In this document: one piece after another, positions 49,413 to 60,837 of the stretch
How positions within the stretch are numbered: position 1 is the stretch's first letter
Layout of the letters: the number at the start of each line of letters is the position of its first letter
Origin: Tillus elongatus
Lineage: Eukaryota; Arthropoda; Insecta; Coleoptera; Cleridae
DNA length: 64,000 nt
Reading direction: 5' to 3'
Assembly: GCA_964006375.1 (NCBI GenBank)
Contig: OZ023265.1
Span: 114,035,084-114,099,083 of the forward strand
Notes under the pieces: generated by a model
Told to the model about the DNA's origin: nothing
What the model saw: only the letters and a program-made list of their open reading frames with translations
The model's database searches: none
Program-made: the position numbers and the translations under genes

Positions 49413-50097
49413 CAGCCTGGCCACTTGAAAACGAAAAAGGCGCGTTTTAATGCACTTTTGGTGATTTTGTTGAAATTCGCTTAAAGTATATTTTACTTTC
49501 AAAATAAAGTAACACCACCCTTTAAGGAGCGGTATGATCTACCCCGAAAATCTTAAATGCAAGGGCGGGTCAAGTAGCACACTATTTTAGACCTGAGGTA
49601 AATAGCTTTTCAACGATGCCTTATTTTTTGAATTTGAAGCAGTGGCTTCTGAGAAATTGACTTCTAAATATAATAAAGGGTCTTCTTTAATATGATTTGA
49701 TATTTTTTCAATTGATCCTGATTATGAATTGAATGAATGAGATTGTGCTCTTCGGTTTCTTTATTTGGGAAAAAACCTTAGTGTATCAGTAAGTTTCATT
49801 TTAATAGTTCATCAGGTTATTGTTTCTGAGAACCCACTGCTTGAAAGTAAAAAAATAAGGCACCATTGAAAAGATATTTACATCAGCTCCAAAATGATGT
49901 GCTACTTGACCCTACTTGACACATGAGATTTTAGTAGTGGATCACACTACCGCTCAAGGGCTGGTGTTGCAACGTTGAAGATAAGATAAGCCTAAAAGTG
50001 TTCCCACTTGAAAGCAAAATGTACCCTTTCGAGCGATTTTCAACAAAAGGCGAAAAGTGTCCCAAAACCAGCTGTTTTGTTTTCAGTAAACAGCCTG
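49413..50097. mobile_element. Foldback MITE, 685 bp, long inverted repeats
   Basis: Begins TA-CAGCCTGGCCACTTGAAAAC and ends AACAGCCTG-TA. The two halves are inverse copies over about 300 bp each (TTGTTGAAATTCGC/GCGATTTTCAACAA, GAGCGGTATGATC/GATCACACTACCGCTC, GTCAAGTAGCACAC/GTGCTACTTGAC, AAGCAGTGGCTTCTGAGAA/TTCTGAGAACCCACTGCTT). TA target duplication; no coding. Confidence 0.88.
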
Positions 50098-50322
50098 TAT
50101 AAAATTTCGTAACTGTACAGCGCAAGTCTTCGACATATTTTATTAGCGTATAGTTTAAAGTAATAAACTACTATTGAAAGTAATAATAATATAACTAAGA
50201 AAGTATTTTATTTAATCTTCACTCTGTAAACCCTCATAAAAATGTCTGTAAGGTTCATACAAATACTGGCACATGTCAAGTAAATTAATTTTTTAAACAA
50301 TTTTAATAGGCAAAGGTCTGTT

Positions 50323-51810
50323 TTATAGATTGGTGATCACTACATTAACTGGTGGCAAATTCGTGTTAACTTGTTGTCTTCTTTTTGACATACTATGAAG
50401 AATCCATGGCTGCATTACATTATTACTTTTCCTTGCTTTTAGTGTTGCTGGGTCATCATCCATGACTTCGAACCAGACATAATCTTTTATCTTAAAATTA
50501 CACTTATTTGAGGCTTTTTCGATGACAGATAGGTCTTTAAAATATTCTTGCTTCATCTGTAGAACATGAAAACCCTGTTCCTTTTTTGCGTTAGCAGTAA
50601 CGGATATATAGTCCTCTGGTACATATATGTCTGCCGATTTCTTATTTCTTTCTATGAGAGCAAAGTCCCGGTCACGGGGTAAAGAGCTGTGACCTGACAC
50701 AACAAATTTTTGTTTCACCTTGGTAAAATATTTACGAACAATTAGACGTTGCATAAGAGCTATCATTCGCCAGTTACTGTTCTGGTCCACACACCGATGT
50801 GACCACAGAACAAGATTTTCAACCTCACCAAGTCTTAAAGGTTTAAAGTGGATGGTATCGTACTTAAAAATGCAAGATAAAATTTTTGCCGATCCTCTTT
50901 TGGCTATGGATTCTGGCCAAAAAAACATCATTTCAGTATTAATTGAGGTATTATGGATTGCTAGATTGTAGCAACAATACTGTCTTTGATAAAATACAGA
51001 AGAGCGATGCAGCTCGGGACAGAATAGGACTTGCTGGAGATCAACACACACATTAACCACAGAGCTTGTTTGTTGACTTGCAGCGGAATCTTCCGCCAAT
51101 TTCGTATATGCGACTTCAGCTCCTAAATGGTGAAGCTTGCTCTCAGTTTCAATTTGTTTCATTTCTTCCTCTGAATGAGCATTGACTAGCTGAATAAAGA
51201 GTTTGTCACAGTAAGAGCAGGCATCAGATCTTGGGTTACCGAATAGAAGATTATATTCACTTCTAAATATAAATCTGTAAGCACTCTCTGTTGAAACGTT
51301 CGGATATTTTTCAGAAAACATATGGTACATCTTCCGTAAATTTAGGTTTGAGCTAAGAACTCTCTTATTACTATTATTTCTTAAATAGTTGCTTTCTTGT
51401 TAAGGAAAAGACTCTATACGCCTTTTTATTAAATCCTTTACTTCATTCTAGAATTTTATTTGGTCGGTTAAAATGTCTTTCACGTTTATCATCAAGTGAT
51501 GCATGTGATTTTAGCTTTTCTTGTAACATTTGTAACCGCCGATGTGTAATCTTATAAATGTCGCAGATAGTTTTTTGACAAACTTGTATCTTTCCAGACT
51601 GCAAAGTTAAAACATATTTTACGGAGCATTTCCGGCGAGACACAGCTTTGTCAACTGTGTTTTTTTTAATATCTACAATTTCCACGCACTTCTGTCCTAA
51701 TAATTTTGGTTGGTGATATAATTTAAGGCATAAAAGTTGCCAAATAGCAGCTGTTTCTCTTCTGATGTTACCGTTTTACAAGAAAATTTACAGCGACATA
51801 TTCTTTCCTA
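50323..51810 (-). pseudogene. Transposon-derived protein of an insect-wide family, with one frameshift and one stop
   Basis: The main frame (51330-50323, 335 residues) is open: a Cys pair (CSYCDKLF) near residue 38, a VCVDLQQVLFCPEL block, YNLAIHNTSI, LWSHRCVDQNSNW, and VSGHSSLPRDRDFALIE, then a C-terminal VPEDYISV region. The Asp residues in DLQQ, DQNSNW and the GHS..DRDF block look like a DDE-type catalytic set. Upstream, 51685-51443 reads CSVKYVLTLQSGKIQVCQKT and DDKRERHFNRPNK, and still further (51810-51720) CRCKFSC..EEKQLLFGNFY. A one-base frame change near 51440 and a TAA near 51395 break the series. I recognise this arrangement as a repeated insect protein family but cannot name the superfamily. 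It is probably a transposase. Confidence 0.6.
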
Positions 51811-52109
51811 TGAAAAAAAATGTTTATTACATTACCTAAACAATAAAGTCCTGACCCACCAAGTATTATGATAAAATTTGGAAAAAAAAATCAAAATCCA
51901 CTCAACTTTCTTTTCTCTTTTATTAAATTAAACCTAAAGTTTAATACATGGTACTCCTATAAAGACAACTTGTATACTAATCACATCAAAATATTTTTAT
52001 TACTTTTACAAATAAAAATTAACTCGAACGAGGTGTTCAACGGAACAACTGAGCTGTTTGTCATCGCCATCAATCATATTCAAGCCACTTGCTTAACTAG
52101 AACTCGTGA

Positions 52110-52111
<2 letters not shown>
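51811..52111. other. No gene seen
   Basis: AT-rich leader into a TA array; nothing recognised. Confidence 0.5.

Positions 52112-52168
<57 letters not shown>
52112..52168. repeat. (TA)n array
   Basis: 57 bp, just beyond the 3' end of a minus-strand Penelope-like element. Confidence 0.97.
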
Positions 52169-52171
<3 letters not shown>

Positions 52172-52189
52172 TATACTTGGTTCTCGGGT

Positions 52190-53190
52190 TGAACCGCGTC
52201 CATAATTTATTAAAACTCGACGTTTCGGCTCCTGTTTTGGAGCCATTTTTAAGAGGCAAAATATGTAAGGATATGAACTCTAAGGCTACTCCTACGAGCC
52301 CCAAGGGAACAAAAAAAGGCTACTCCTTAGAGGCGGTGGCCAAAGGTGGGTTGGGTTGTTATAGCTCGATTACGGGGCCTCAATCTGCTTACTTCCCAAA
52401 TCTCGCCGGAGATCGTCTCTAAGGTATCAGTGTGTTCAACCCTAGGCCTAAGAAAGATCTGGAAGTTCGTTGCAAGTCTTGTATTGTATGTACCGTTTCG
52501 TCTACCTGCTTCGTTAACAGTGTAGTGAGTCGGGTCGCGGTCAATTAAGTCAGGGGATCTCGTCACGGTACTTAAAGTATTAAGCGGATTGCAGGTATTT
52601 GTTGAGTTAGGTAATAGGGAAATAAAGTTGTCTATTAAATTTATTGTCTTTTTGTGTGTTTATAATGAAGATGTAATAGGTTTCCAAGTAATCGGAAGAC
52701 GAAGACCATCATCTCTCTTATTTAAACAATCGGAACGTTTTTCGGTCTTGATTGCTTCGCAGATAATTCTGGTTTTGAAGTTGTAAACCGAGGATTTTGT
52801 TGCGGCATTGTCGAAGTCTATTTTGTGTCCTGTATGAATATGATGCATAGCCAGCGACGATGAGGGGTGAGATTTTCTTACTGCGAGGGTGTAGTTATGT
52901 ATTCAATTGTGGATGCGTCTATTTGTTTGTCCTACAATAAGTTCGAGAACAGTTGGAACAAGGAACTTCGTAAACTCCGTAGGGTTGATTAGAAATTGTA
53001 TCCATGGGAGTTTTTATCAGATTTGAGAGTTTTTGCTCTGTTGTGAATGTGGTTTTGATATTATGGGTTCTAAAAATTCGGCTGATTTTGTCGGTGACAC
53101 CTTTAATGTATGGTAAAAACGCTGTGTGTTGTTGAATGGACTCTGTCTGTTCTTGTTTTCTCAAAATAAATTTTACTAGCAAGTTCGAGG
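52190..53190 (-). pseudogene. Penelope-like element, C-terminal GIY-YIG region and 3' end
   Basis: Minus strand: FLPYIKGVTDKISRIFRTHN, then GVYEVPCSNC (the GIY half of the GIY-YIG nuclease). A frame slip follows, with GQTNRRIHN (YIG half), SSSLAMHHIHTGHKIDFDNA, REAIKT-like EAIKTEKRSDCLNKRDDGLR and LPITWKP. These are the conserved C-terminal blocks of endonuclease-bearing Penelope-like elements. The RT domain is absent. The 3' flank (52218-52260) keeps a hammerhead-like block in which GAAACGTC and a perfect GGCTCC/GGAGCC stem survive but the CUGANGA core is lost. Confidence 0.8.
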
Positions 53191-53244
53191 TGCTCCAATG
53201 GGTTCACCAGTCTCTCGAGACACAAGCCCTCAATTCATCCCAAC

Positions 53245-53570
53245 TTAAACCCAAAATAATGCGCCGATTTTGCTATTTAGTATGTACCTTGCTTTTGTGA
53301 GTGGCTTGGATAACATCGTTAGCCAGAAAAATCGCACCAGGCTTTCCGGGAAATTTTTGACTATTTTTTCTGCAAAAAAAATTATCTCCAAAAATAAAAA
53401 GCTATGGTAACGAAATTTGGTACGCAAGTTTATGACATTAAAGGGAAACTATATACTAAAATTTACATTTCTATGTTACAGGAAAAAGAAGTTATAAAAG
53501 AATATTTTGTACCAGAGCATTTCTCTAAAAATTCACTACCATAACGCAATTCCTGCGTCCAGACTATTTT
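53245..53570. repeat. Family X and MITE-end fragments
   Basis: GAGTGGCTTGGATAACATCG and GCTATGGTAACGAAATTTGG are family X; CACTACCATAACGCAATTCC is the short inverted-repeat end. Confidence 0.65.
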
Positions 53571-53654
53571 TAATTATCTCATAGATGCATACATATAAAC
53601 ACAGAGTTCAAACATATAAGACAAAAAATCGTGTTATGGTAAAAAAAATAAAAA

Positions 53655-54040
53655 CCATTTACAACGTTGTTCTGCTTACCATGGCAGAAGGTATTTTTCC
53701 AGGCACAGGAACCTTTCTTTTCGAAATATTTGGATTTCCACTATTCCTCAATGCCTTTCTTTTATTATCCTTTCATTCATTTAGGTGAATTTTTCTTTTC
53801 CTTCCTTTATTTAAACGTTTTCTTTCCGATGATGTCAATGTAATGTTACTACTCTTAGCCATTTCACTGTAGTTACAACGTTGTTCCAGCTAAGAGAACG
53901 GCATCAGGCTTCCATTATTTTGACAATTGTAAACATAACGTTGAATTTTGTCGTTGCTATGTAATTTTGTATGGTCGTACAACGTTGTTCCACGTTTAGC
54001 CCGCTTTGAACAAAATGTCAGTTACAACGTTGTTCGTGCG
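53655..54040. repeat. Cluster of four ACAACGTTGT palindromes
   Basis: At 53661, 53875, 53979 and 54024, each extended by TTC or preceded by GTT. The same word occurs at 47808 and 48002. Possibly transposon subterminal repeats. No protein. Confidence 0.6.
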
Positions 54041-54555
54041 AATCATTCAATTAGTGCATTTTTGTAGAAAAAAATCACTAATTAGTAGATTAATATACGA
54101 CAGCATAATAGAAATAATGATAATGTACCATATTTCATCAAAATAACTTTTTATTTGAAAAAGTACAAAAAACTTCCCGAAAATAAAAAAGCTTTTTAAA
54201 AAAAAATAAAACAATATATTATATGAAAATTTCAAATCATTTCCTTTAGGAAATATTGCTTTTTCTTTCGAAAATTTGCGAAACAATGTTTTTCATTAAA
54301 ATTAAAAAACTGTTTTTACAATACCTTATTAAACATTTTTTCATAATTACCAACATTTCACAAAAAACTTACAAAAAATGTTTGGAACACTAAAAAGGTT
54401 TCTGCGAAAACTGACCAACTGTTTTTTACGGGAAAGTTTGCTGAAAAAATACATAAAATTTATATTATATGCCCTCTGTGTAATTAAAATTGAAAAGAAA
54501 ACGATTAAAATGTAAAAAAAGTCCTTAATGTTTCTTAACTGTAAAGAAAAGAGCT
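54041..54555. other. No gene seen
   Basis: Very AT-rich, with family X-like scraps (ATTTCATCAAAATAACTTTT). Confidence 0.5.
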
Positions 54556-54800
54556 TCTGTGTTTCAGTGTTAAGGATGTGTATCTCTGAACAGAGGGGTA
54601 CTGCGTTCGATTCCCGGGTTTTCCCTTTCCTTTCTCACTACATACTGTACAATTAACATCAACCGAGATTGTGGCATTGCATTTGAGCAAGTTGAATGTC
54701 TGCACGTTCCACCCTTCGGAGGAGGCGTAAAGCGGTCGGTTTTATGTCCATAGGATATTGGGCACGTTAGAGATTCCTATCCTTCTTACAAAAAGCTTTT
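54556..54800 (+). mobile_element. SINE copy with tRNA-like head
   Basis: Plus orientation: TCTCTGAACAGAGGGGTACT, B box GCGTTCGATTCCCGGG, ATCAACCGAGATTGTGGCAT, CTGCACGTTCCACCCTTCGG, GGCACGTTAGAGATTCCTAT. The 3' third is missing. Confidence 0.8.
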
Positions 54801-54849
54801 GGACCTTTAATACAAGTTTCTTTTTAAAAATTTTATAGTACCCAGACAT

Positions 54850-56815
54850 ACCAAATTTTGATTTTTTAGCTTCCTAGGAAAATGAGTTTTGGGAATTTTT
54901 CTCAAATGGAGCTAGCTTTAATGGGCCGATTTTGATGAAATTTGGTCCTTCCTTTTGTAAGTGGCTTGGACAAATTCGTTATCCAGGAAAATTTGACCAG
55001 TTTTCCGGGAAAATTTTGGGTTTTCTTTCGGAACATTTTAGTATTTATGAAAATATCAGAGCTATAACAACCAAATTTGCCATATGCGTTTCTACTATAA
55101 ATATAAGTAAATATAAAACTTACCCTACATGACGAAATTCAGATCTCTAAGTTGAAACAAAAATAGGCATTTAAAAAAAAATTGGGTGCCAGTGGTGACC
55201 AGGGGAATGCACAAGAACAAAATATTTTGTGTTATTAACAAAATCAGTTGAATATTACATACAACGGATAAGTTTCCTTGACACAAAAGTGTCAAGAAGT
55301 AGCAGAACAAATATTTTGAAGAGTTTTATATTTTTCTTCTTAAAACGCCAAAGTTGCGATTTAAACGTCAAAATTTGCAATTTTCAGACAACGAATGTGA
55401 AACAAATACGGATTGTGTAGAAGATGTGTAGTAATAAGTGTATTTTGCATAGCCTTAAGTTACAGCTTCAACCATCACTGTCCTTCATTTTACCAAAATG
55501 TTTTCGGAAAATCAATTTCAAATAGACCCTCTTTCTGATGCTTCGGCAGTAGTTTCAGCTATAGAGCTTATGGTTTAATAGTCGATATTTTAGCAAAGTT
55601 TCGTGGAAAAAAATTCATTATTGAGAAGACCTTCAAGTCCAGAATTAACAAGTTGCCTCTTTCCTCCTTGTCGACACCCACGGTACGATAGTATTTAGGC
55701 TGTAAGCCCTCGTGGTGTGTTGTTGAAACAAAACAAAAAAGAACGCGACTCATGAATTTTAAAAAGATGTCTTCAAATGAGCGCGAGCTAGACTCCGTAA
55801 AACCCAGATGCGGGGTCAGTTCCAGTTTTTGTCTGTTTACCCATATACAGGGTGGCGCATTTATCCTACGGTAAAGCTCAATATATCCGTTGTTATACAA
55901 GATATGAGAAATAAGTATATACGTTAATTTTAGGTTGTCTCGAGCTGCATCTTATAAACTTATTTTCACAATCACAGTGTGGTCCATAAATCTCTGGAGG
56001 TACACACTTTCCTTTTTTAATGTAACACCCTTTATGTTATTGAATTTTTATATTTTTCATCGAATTATAATGCATGTTTGTAAGAAAAAAATTGATATCA
56101 TTAATCGTTTTTGAGTTATTTTAATTGTTTTGCAACTTTTCACGTTTTTGGAACATATTTTAAACACATCACAAATTGTGATACGGCGTTTTTATCAATA
56201 AATAGGGGAGCCCCATGGAAATGATGAATTGAGAGAGCTTTTTATTTGTATTACTCGTCGAAAAAATCGAGCCGTAAATAGGCACTCTCAAATAGTGGCT
56301 GAATTTTAAAAGTTTTCGCAAAAATGTTTTTAGTGTTTCCGTAGAAATCATTTTTTGTAAGATTTTTGTGATATGTTGGTAATTAATAATAAATGTTTAG
56401 TAAGTTATTTTAAAAAAATGTTGTCAAATTTTAGTGAAAAATATAATTCAGTGTCACATTACTGAAGGCAGTTTATGTTAAAAAAATTGTTAATTTTTCT
56501 AAAAGAAATTTTTGCAATTTTTAATTATTTTTTTTATTTTTGGTCCTAAAGCAGTTTGTGAATATGTATGTCTTAAGGTTAAAGAGGTTCGTTGGTCAGA
56601 AAAATCGAACCAGTTTTTTCTGGAAGTTTTAAGGTTTATTTTCGGAAAATGTTTGTACTTTTCGAAACAACAAATTATAATGAAATATGACAACGTTATT
56701 ACTATATAGGTTATACTGCCAACCAAATGTCCTTCTTTTAAAAGCAAGACATTTGCCATTAAGAACATTTTAATGAAAATTCGCTACCATAACGCACTTA
56801 CTGCGTTCAAACTTT
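54850..56815. repeat. Family X, long copy with LINE 3' end inserted
   Basis: Plus-oriented and the most continuous copy: GGGCCGATTTTGATGAAATT (54920), AAGTGGCTTGGACAAATTCG, AAATTTGCAATTTTCAGAC, CAGCTATAGAGCTTATGG, ACCCAGATGCGGGGTCAG, ATACAGGGTGGCGCATTTAT (55846), GTTTTTGAGTTATTTTAATT, and an end in the GCTACCATAACGCACTTAC word at 56780. The LINE piece at 55625-55742 interrupts it. No coding potential. Confidence 0.75.
55625..55742 (+). mobile_element. Jockey-like LINE 3' end, severely 5'-truncated
   Basis: TTCAAGTCCAGAATTAACAA, CGACACCCACGGTACGATAG and AAGCCCTCGTGGTGTGTTGT match the 3' end of the 38.4 kb LINE. Ends in a CAAAACAAAAAAG tail. Inserted in family X. Confidence 0.88.
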
Positions 56816-56819
56816 TTTA

Positions 56820-57894
56820 ATGATAGGAAGATATCGATGGTAATATTTTCGAAAAAAAGTCTTCAATAAAGCGCTGACTAGGACCTCTAAAGCCTCTTTC
56901 AAGGTATATGTATAAGTATTAGTGTTAGTATTATGCCGTACTAACAGTGGAGAATTATTATGAATGTTCACTACTATATATAACGCACTTACTGCGTCCA
57001 AAAATTCTTAGTTCTTTTACTAAATCCCGTCACTATTTTTCTTGCAGGAAGAATCGAGACAAGAGTAAACAAATCGAATATACTAGGCTAATGTTATGCT
57101 ACTTAACTAATATTATGGTTGTTGTTATACAGATGGGAGATCCACATACAGGACCATTTAGTAACTAGTGTAGAAATACGTAATAAAGATTACAGCGACA
57201 CTGTTTAATGTGAAATTATTGTTAAAAATTCCTATGAAGATTTGTCACCACAACCTACTTACCGCCTCAGGTTTCTTCACTACACCGATAATGCCTCATA
57301 CGAACTTTGATCATTTGTACTTTCCAGTATAAATCTAATGAAACATAAACATGCAGGTATAAATAAAAAGGACGACGAAACAAATTGAAACAGAAAGAGA
57401 TAAAAGCAGACAATTGCCTGGCTATAAATATGCAGAGATCAATAACACCATTCGTGAACAGAGATTTGTCGAAACGTAAAAACAATATCGCGTACACACA
57501 ACACTAAATTATTCTTTATTGTTCAAGAGTATTAATCATGTTACTGGCATCTCAGTGTATTATTCAAGATTCAAGTTCAATAGAAGAAGAAACGAAAATA
57601 TGTCCGGTGCTTCTAGCTCTTAGAGTAACTCTTTAATCGGGTACAATAATAATTAATGTGATTACCTGCGTCATGGAATTTATACAAAGCAGTTTAAAAC
57701 ATGGGCGTTCGTCAAACATAGCAGAGAAAATGAAAATAATTGAAAAATTACAAAACATAGCGAATCAAAAGTAACCATTTTTTAATGGCATAATTTCTAT
57801 AGAGACAAACATTTTGTTTTCAATTTCTAAATGTCGATACGTCTGGGTTTGACATAAATAAGAGATAAACTTAAGGCTTTACTTCAAGATAGTT
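56820..57894. other. No gene seen
   Basis: AT-rich; a further short inverted-repeat end at 56978-57000. Nothing else recognised. Confidence 0.5.
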
Positions 57895-59970
57895 TTTATG
57901 AAACACTATGCGTTTCGGCTCTCTTGAACCATCTTTAGAGGTTAATACCTAGAATAAAAAAGGTGGTCGTGCCAGGAACTAGGTTTCTGGTGGGTCTAGC
58001 ATGCAAACATGACACAAGTAGTAAAGCATACAGCAGCTACAGAAAGTATCAAGTATTAAAACTGAGACTACAAAAAGCTATTCAAATTGAGCCGACAATA
58101 GTCAAAAGCCAAAAACAGCTTTACCATATTAGAAAGGAGTAGGTCCCACAATATTACTACTCTGGAGGAGCCAATACAAGTTAAAAAGTAAGAGACAAAC
58201 ACAACACAAAAACTGACCTCAGAGAGAAAAGAAAAGAGTCTATCAGACAGGTAATACTTACTTGCTTTCTTTTCTGTTTGTATTACATAATTTAAACTAT
58301 ATGAGAAGTTGTTAAAGTTTTCATTTACTGTTTTCAGTTTTTCCAGAAAAGGTTACATCGAGGCACAGAAAGTCAGCATCTCCAGACTTTCTGTAGCAAA
58401 AGTATGGGTATAAAACGACGCTTCTTTTAAAACAAAAAAATGGAGGCTATACACCTCTAAAAACAAATTTGTAATGTTGAAAGGACGAATAAAAACTCAG
58501 GCCAGGTTACAGCAGTGACACATGCCACTTGAACAAAACGACGTATCAATGACAAGAAAAAGAACCAAAGTGTAACTGAATCAAGCAAGCTTAGCTCCAT
58601 GGTCAGAATCAATCTTTCCTGAATAAGTAACACTACTTTGTTAGTTGTCTGTATAAAGAAGGAAAGTTCAAGACTGATATTGAAAACATTGAGGACTTTG
58701 GTGCTAGAGTCATTTATGTATTTCTAGATCTACATCTCTTCCTGGACGAACTGTTCCGTACCAAAACTTGATGGGTCAAGAATTATGACATTCCTCTCTT
58801 TATCAAAGCTGTGGCCGCTCTCTTTCTCAGGTAACAGACGAAAACTAAAGTGGTATGTGAGCGTTGCTTCTGCTTCTCAGATGTTCAAAAACTCTAGTGC
58901 CTAACGCTCTCCCTGTGCTTTCTATATAGCCAGTGTTGCACTAAGGGTTACCACAAGTAAGACAATATACCCCTAACTTCTACAGGTGGGAAATGTAGTC
59001 TTTATTATGAACGTAGATTCTCTTGGTAGTATCGCTGGATTTATATGCGAACATGATACTTCCTCTCTTCAAGACAAGAGAGATTGTAGCTGTGATGGGG
59101 CCACAGTATGTGAGGAGCAAGTATTAAAAAATTGAAGACTGAGACTTTTTTTCTGATTTGTCTGTCTACTCTGCTGACAGGATAATCATTGTTTACTGCT
59201 AGCTGTTTAAGATCATTGAGCTCGTTATTAAATTTCGTTCCCGGCAGTGGGACTCTGAACAGCCTATCTATCAAATGTCTAATAGATACATACTTGTGGG
59301 ACGTATGGTGACAAGTTCTGAATGGGATTAGATAGTCTATAAATATCGAATTCATTCGAGCTGCTTCTTCTCATTAACTTCAAATCCAGAAAACTAATGG
59401 ACTCATTATCTTCGAGCTCCATAATGAAATTGATGTTGACGTGTAGATCCTTCAGCCAACCCAGAAATACTAAGTTGCCTGACGAAACCACCAGTATATC
59501 ATCCACATACCGTGTACAGGACGAAATTGAGTTTTTAAATCTCTGAAAACTAGTTCATTCTAGAAAAAAACCTCTGCACACAGCGGTTACCTGTCTTCCT
59601 GGACGTAAATTCTATCAGTAAAAGAGAAGAAATTATGTGTTAGGCACACCTTGACTAAGGCATGAAGTGCTTCTCGAACTTCCTTACCAAGTGAAGAGAA
59701 GGCAAGAAGATTTCTTAAGTGTAGAAGTATCTGGTTAACCGGGGCACTAGTAAAAAGATTGGTTAAATAGAAAGAAAACAAAATAGTACCACTATTGACG
59801 GCGACATCACGAAGTCTCTGAACGAATGCAACAAACCAAAAACACTTTAGTTTATTTTCGTAAAAAAAACCGCTTACACAAAAAAAAACAGTTACTTCGA
59901 ACGAACCTGAATTTGAGCCTTTACAGACCATATTTAAGGTAAGTTTCGATTTTTATTAAACCTTGATAAC
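57895..59970 (-). pseudogene. Penelope-like element with YVDD reverse transcriptase remains
   Basis: Minus strand. From 59840 it reads RLRDVAVNSGTILFSFYLTN, LFTSAPVNQILLHLRNLLAF and CLTHNFFSFTDRIYVQED, the finger/palm blocks of Penelope-like RTs (SLFTNVP.., F.F....Y.Q). At about 59500: RYVDDILVVSSG (motif C), then INFIMELEDNESISFLDLKL and, from 59290, SHKYVSIRHLIDRLFRVPLP and NNDYPVSRVDRQIRKK. The block between the QEDR and the YVDD is damaged. Downstream to 57900 is non-coding, ending in a decayed hammerhead block (GAGCCGAAACGC, core CTAAAGA) and the TAGACCCACCAGAAAC word shared with 5.09 kb. No GIY-YIG domain was seen in this copy. Confidence 0.78.
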
Positions 59971-59972
59971 AG

Positions 59973-60140
59973 TATGTAAAAACTGGAACCTGTGATGAGC
60001 ACTGATAAGTACACTTGGAGAACCCAAATCACCACAACACATATTTTAAAGACCTTACGATCGTTTTGCTGACAACGTCAGCGTCATCAGGGGATGAAAA
60101 ATTCTGATAATTTTTCATCGACGTCGGCCTCATAAGTGCA
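59973..60140 (-). repeat. Terminal repeat upstream of the Penelope-like element
   Basis: AACTGGAACCTGTGATGAGC..AAGTACACTTGGAGAACCC matches the palindromic elements' arm. It is located directly 5' of the RT remains and in the same orientation, as expected of a pLTR. The mirrored second arm is reduced to TTTTTCATCGACGTCGGCCTC. Confidence 0.65.
60053..60093 (-). ncRNA. Hammerhead motif with lost G12, copy C
   Basis: Minus strand: core CTGATGA (60084-60090), extra C, stem II GCTGAC-GTT-GTCAGC, then AAAA in place of GAAA, stem III ACGATCGT. Loss of the essential G12 predicts no activity. Confidence 0.65.
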
Positions 60141-60837
60141 TGAAAAATTCTGAGAAGACTACAATATATGGTGTATTTTTGCTTCTTAAAGATTTACTTT
60201 TACTTATTTACATTCTCTACCGCTTATGCCATTCTTAATTTTCTGGAGACGAATTTCTGGCTATTTAAGTTCATGCTGTGTTTTATTGAATTTGACGTTT
60301 ATTCTTTATAAAATGTACACGATCTTGGTAGTGTATCGCACATACTCTGACTCTAATCTTTTTTAAGTTAGGACTTTCTTAGTTATTAAATTTACTTACT
60401 TCTCTTTTAATATTTTTATGGATAATAACAATAATAATACATATTATGTGCGTATTTATGTATGTTTGTGTGTGTACGTGAGCCTGGATAACACTACAAT
60501 ATATATGCTGTATTAATCAAAGGGTTCGCAAAGTTATTAATCTTTGTACCACTTCTATTAGCGAATTTTTATTTTAAAAAATCGCTTATAAAGAGGTCAC
60601 AATGGTGAGACTTTGCAAACATTTTTTCAAAGGAGCGCGAATTTGGGCCCCTAGAACCCGAAACCTTTATGTTTGTTTATGTCTAAAAAATTGAAATTCA
60701 AATGTTTCAATTATTAAATGCTACAAAATTATCTACTAGCTGGAATAATTTGATCATTATAATTTACTCTCACTCATTGTGTATCTCTCTTATTTGTAAC
60801 TGTTGCCCATCAATTCGAATAATTTTATGAGTGAATA
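60141..60837. other. No gene seen; family X scrap at 60555-60670
   Basis: TAGCGAATTTTTATTTTAAA, AAGGAGCGCGAATTTGGGCC and CCTAGAACCCGAAACC resemble family X near 35730. Confidence 0.5.

Noticed and set aside
52215..52262. An active hammerhead beside the Penelope-like GIY-YIG relic
   Set aside because: GAAACGTC and a perfect stem II are there, but CUGANGA reads CTTAAAA, losing essential core bases.
57905..57945. An active hammerhead at the 3' side of the 58-60 kb element
   Set aside because: The core reads CTAAAGA, with G5 lost, and stem I does not pair.
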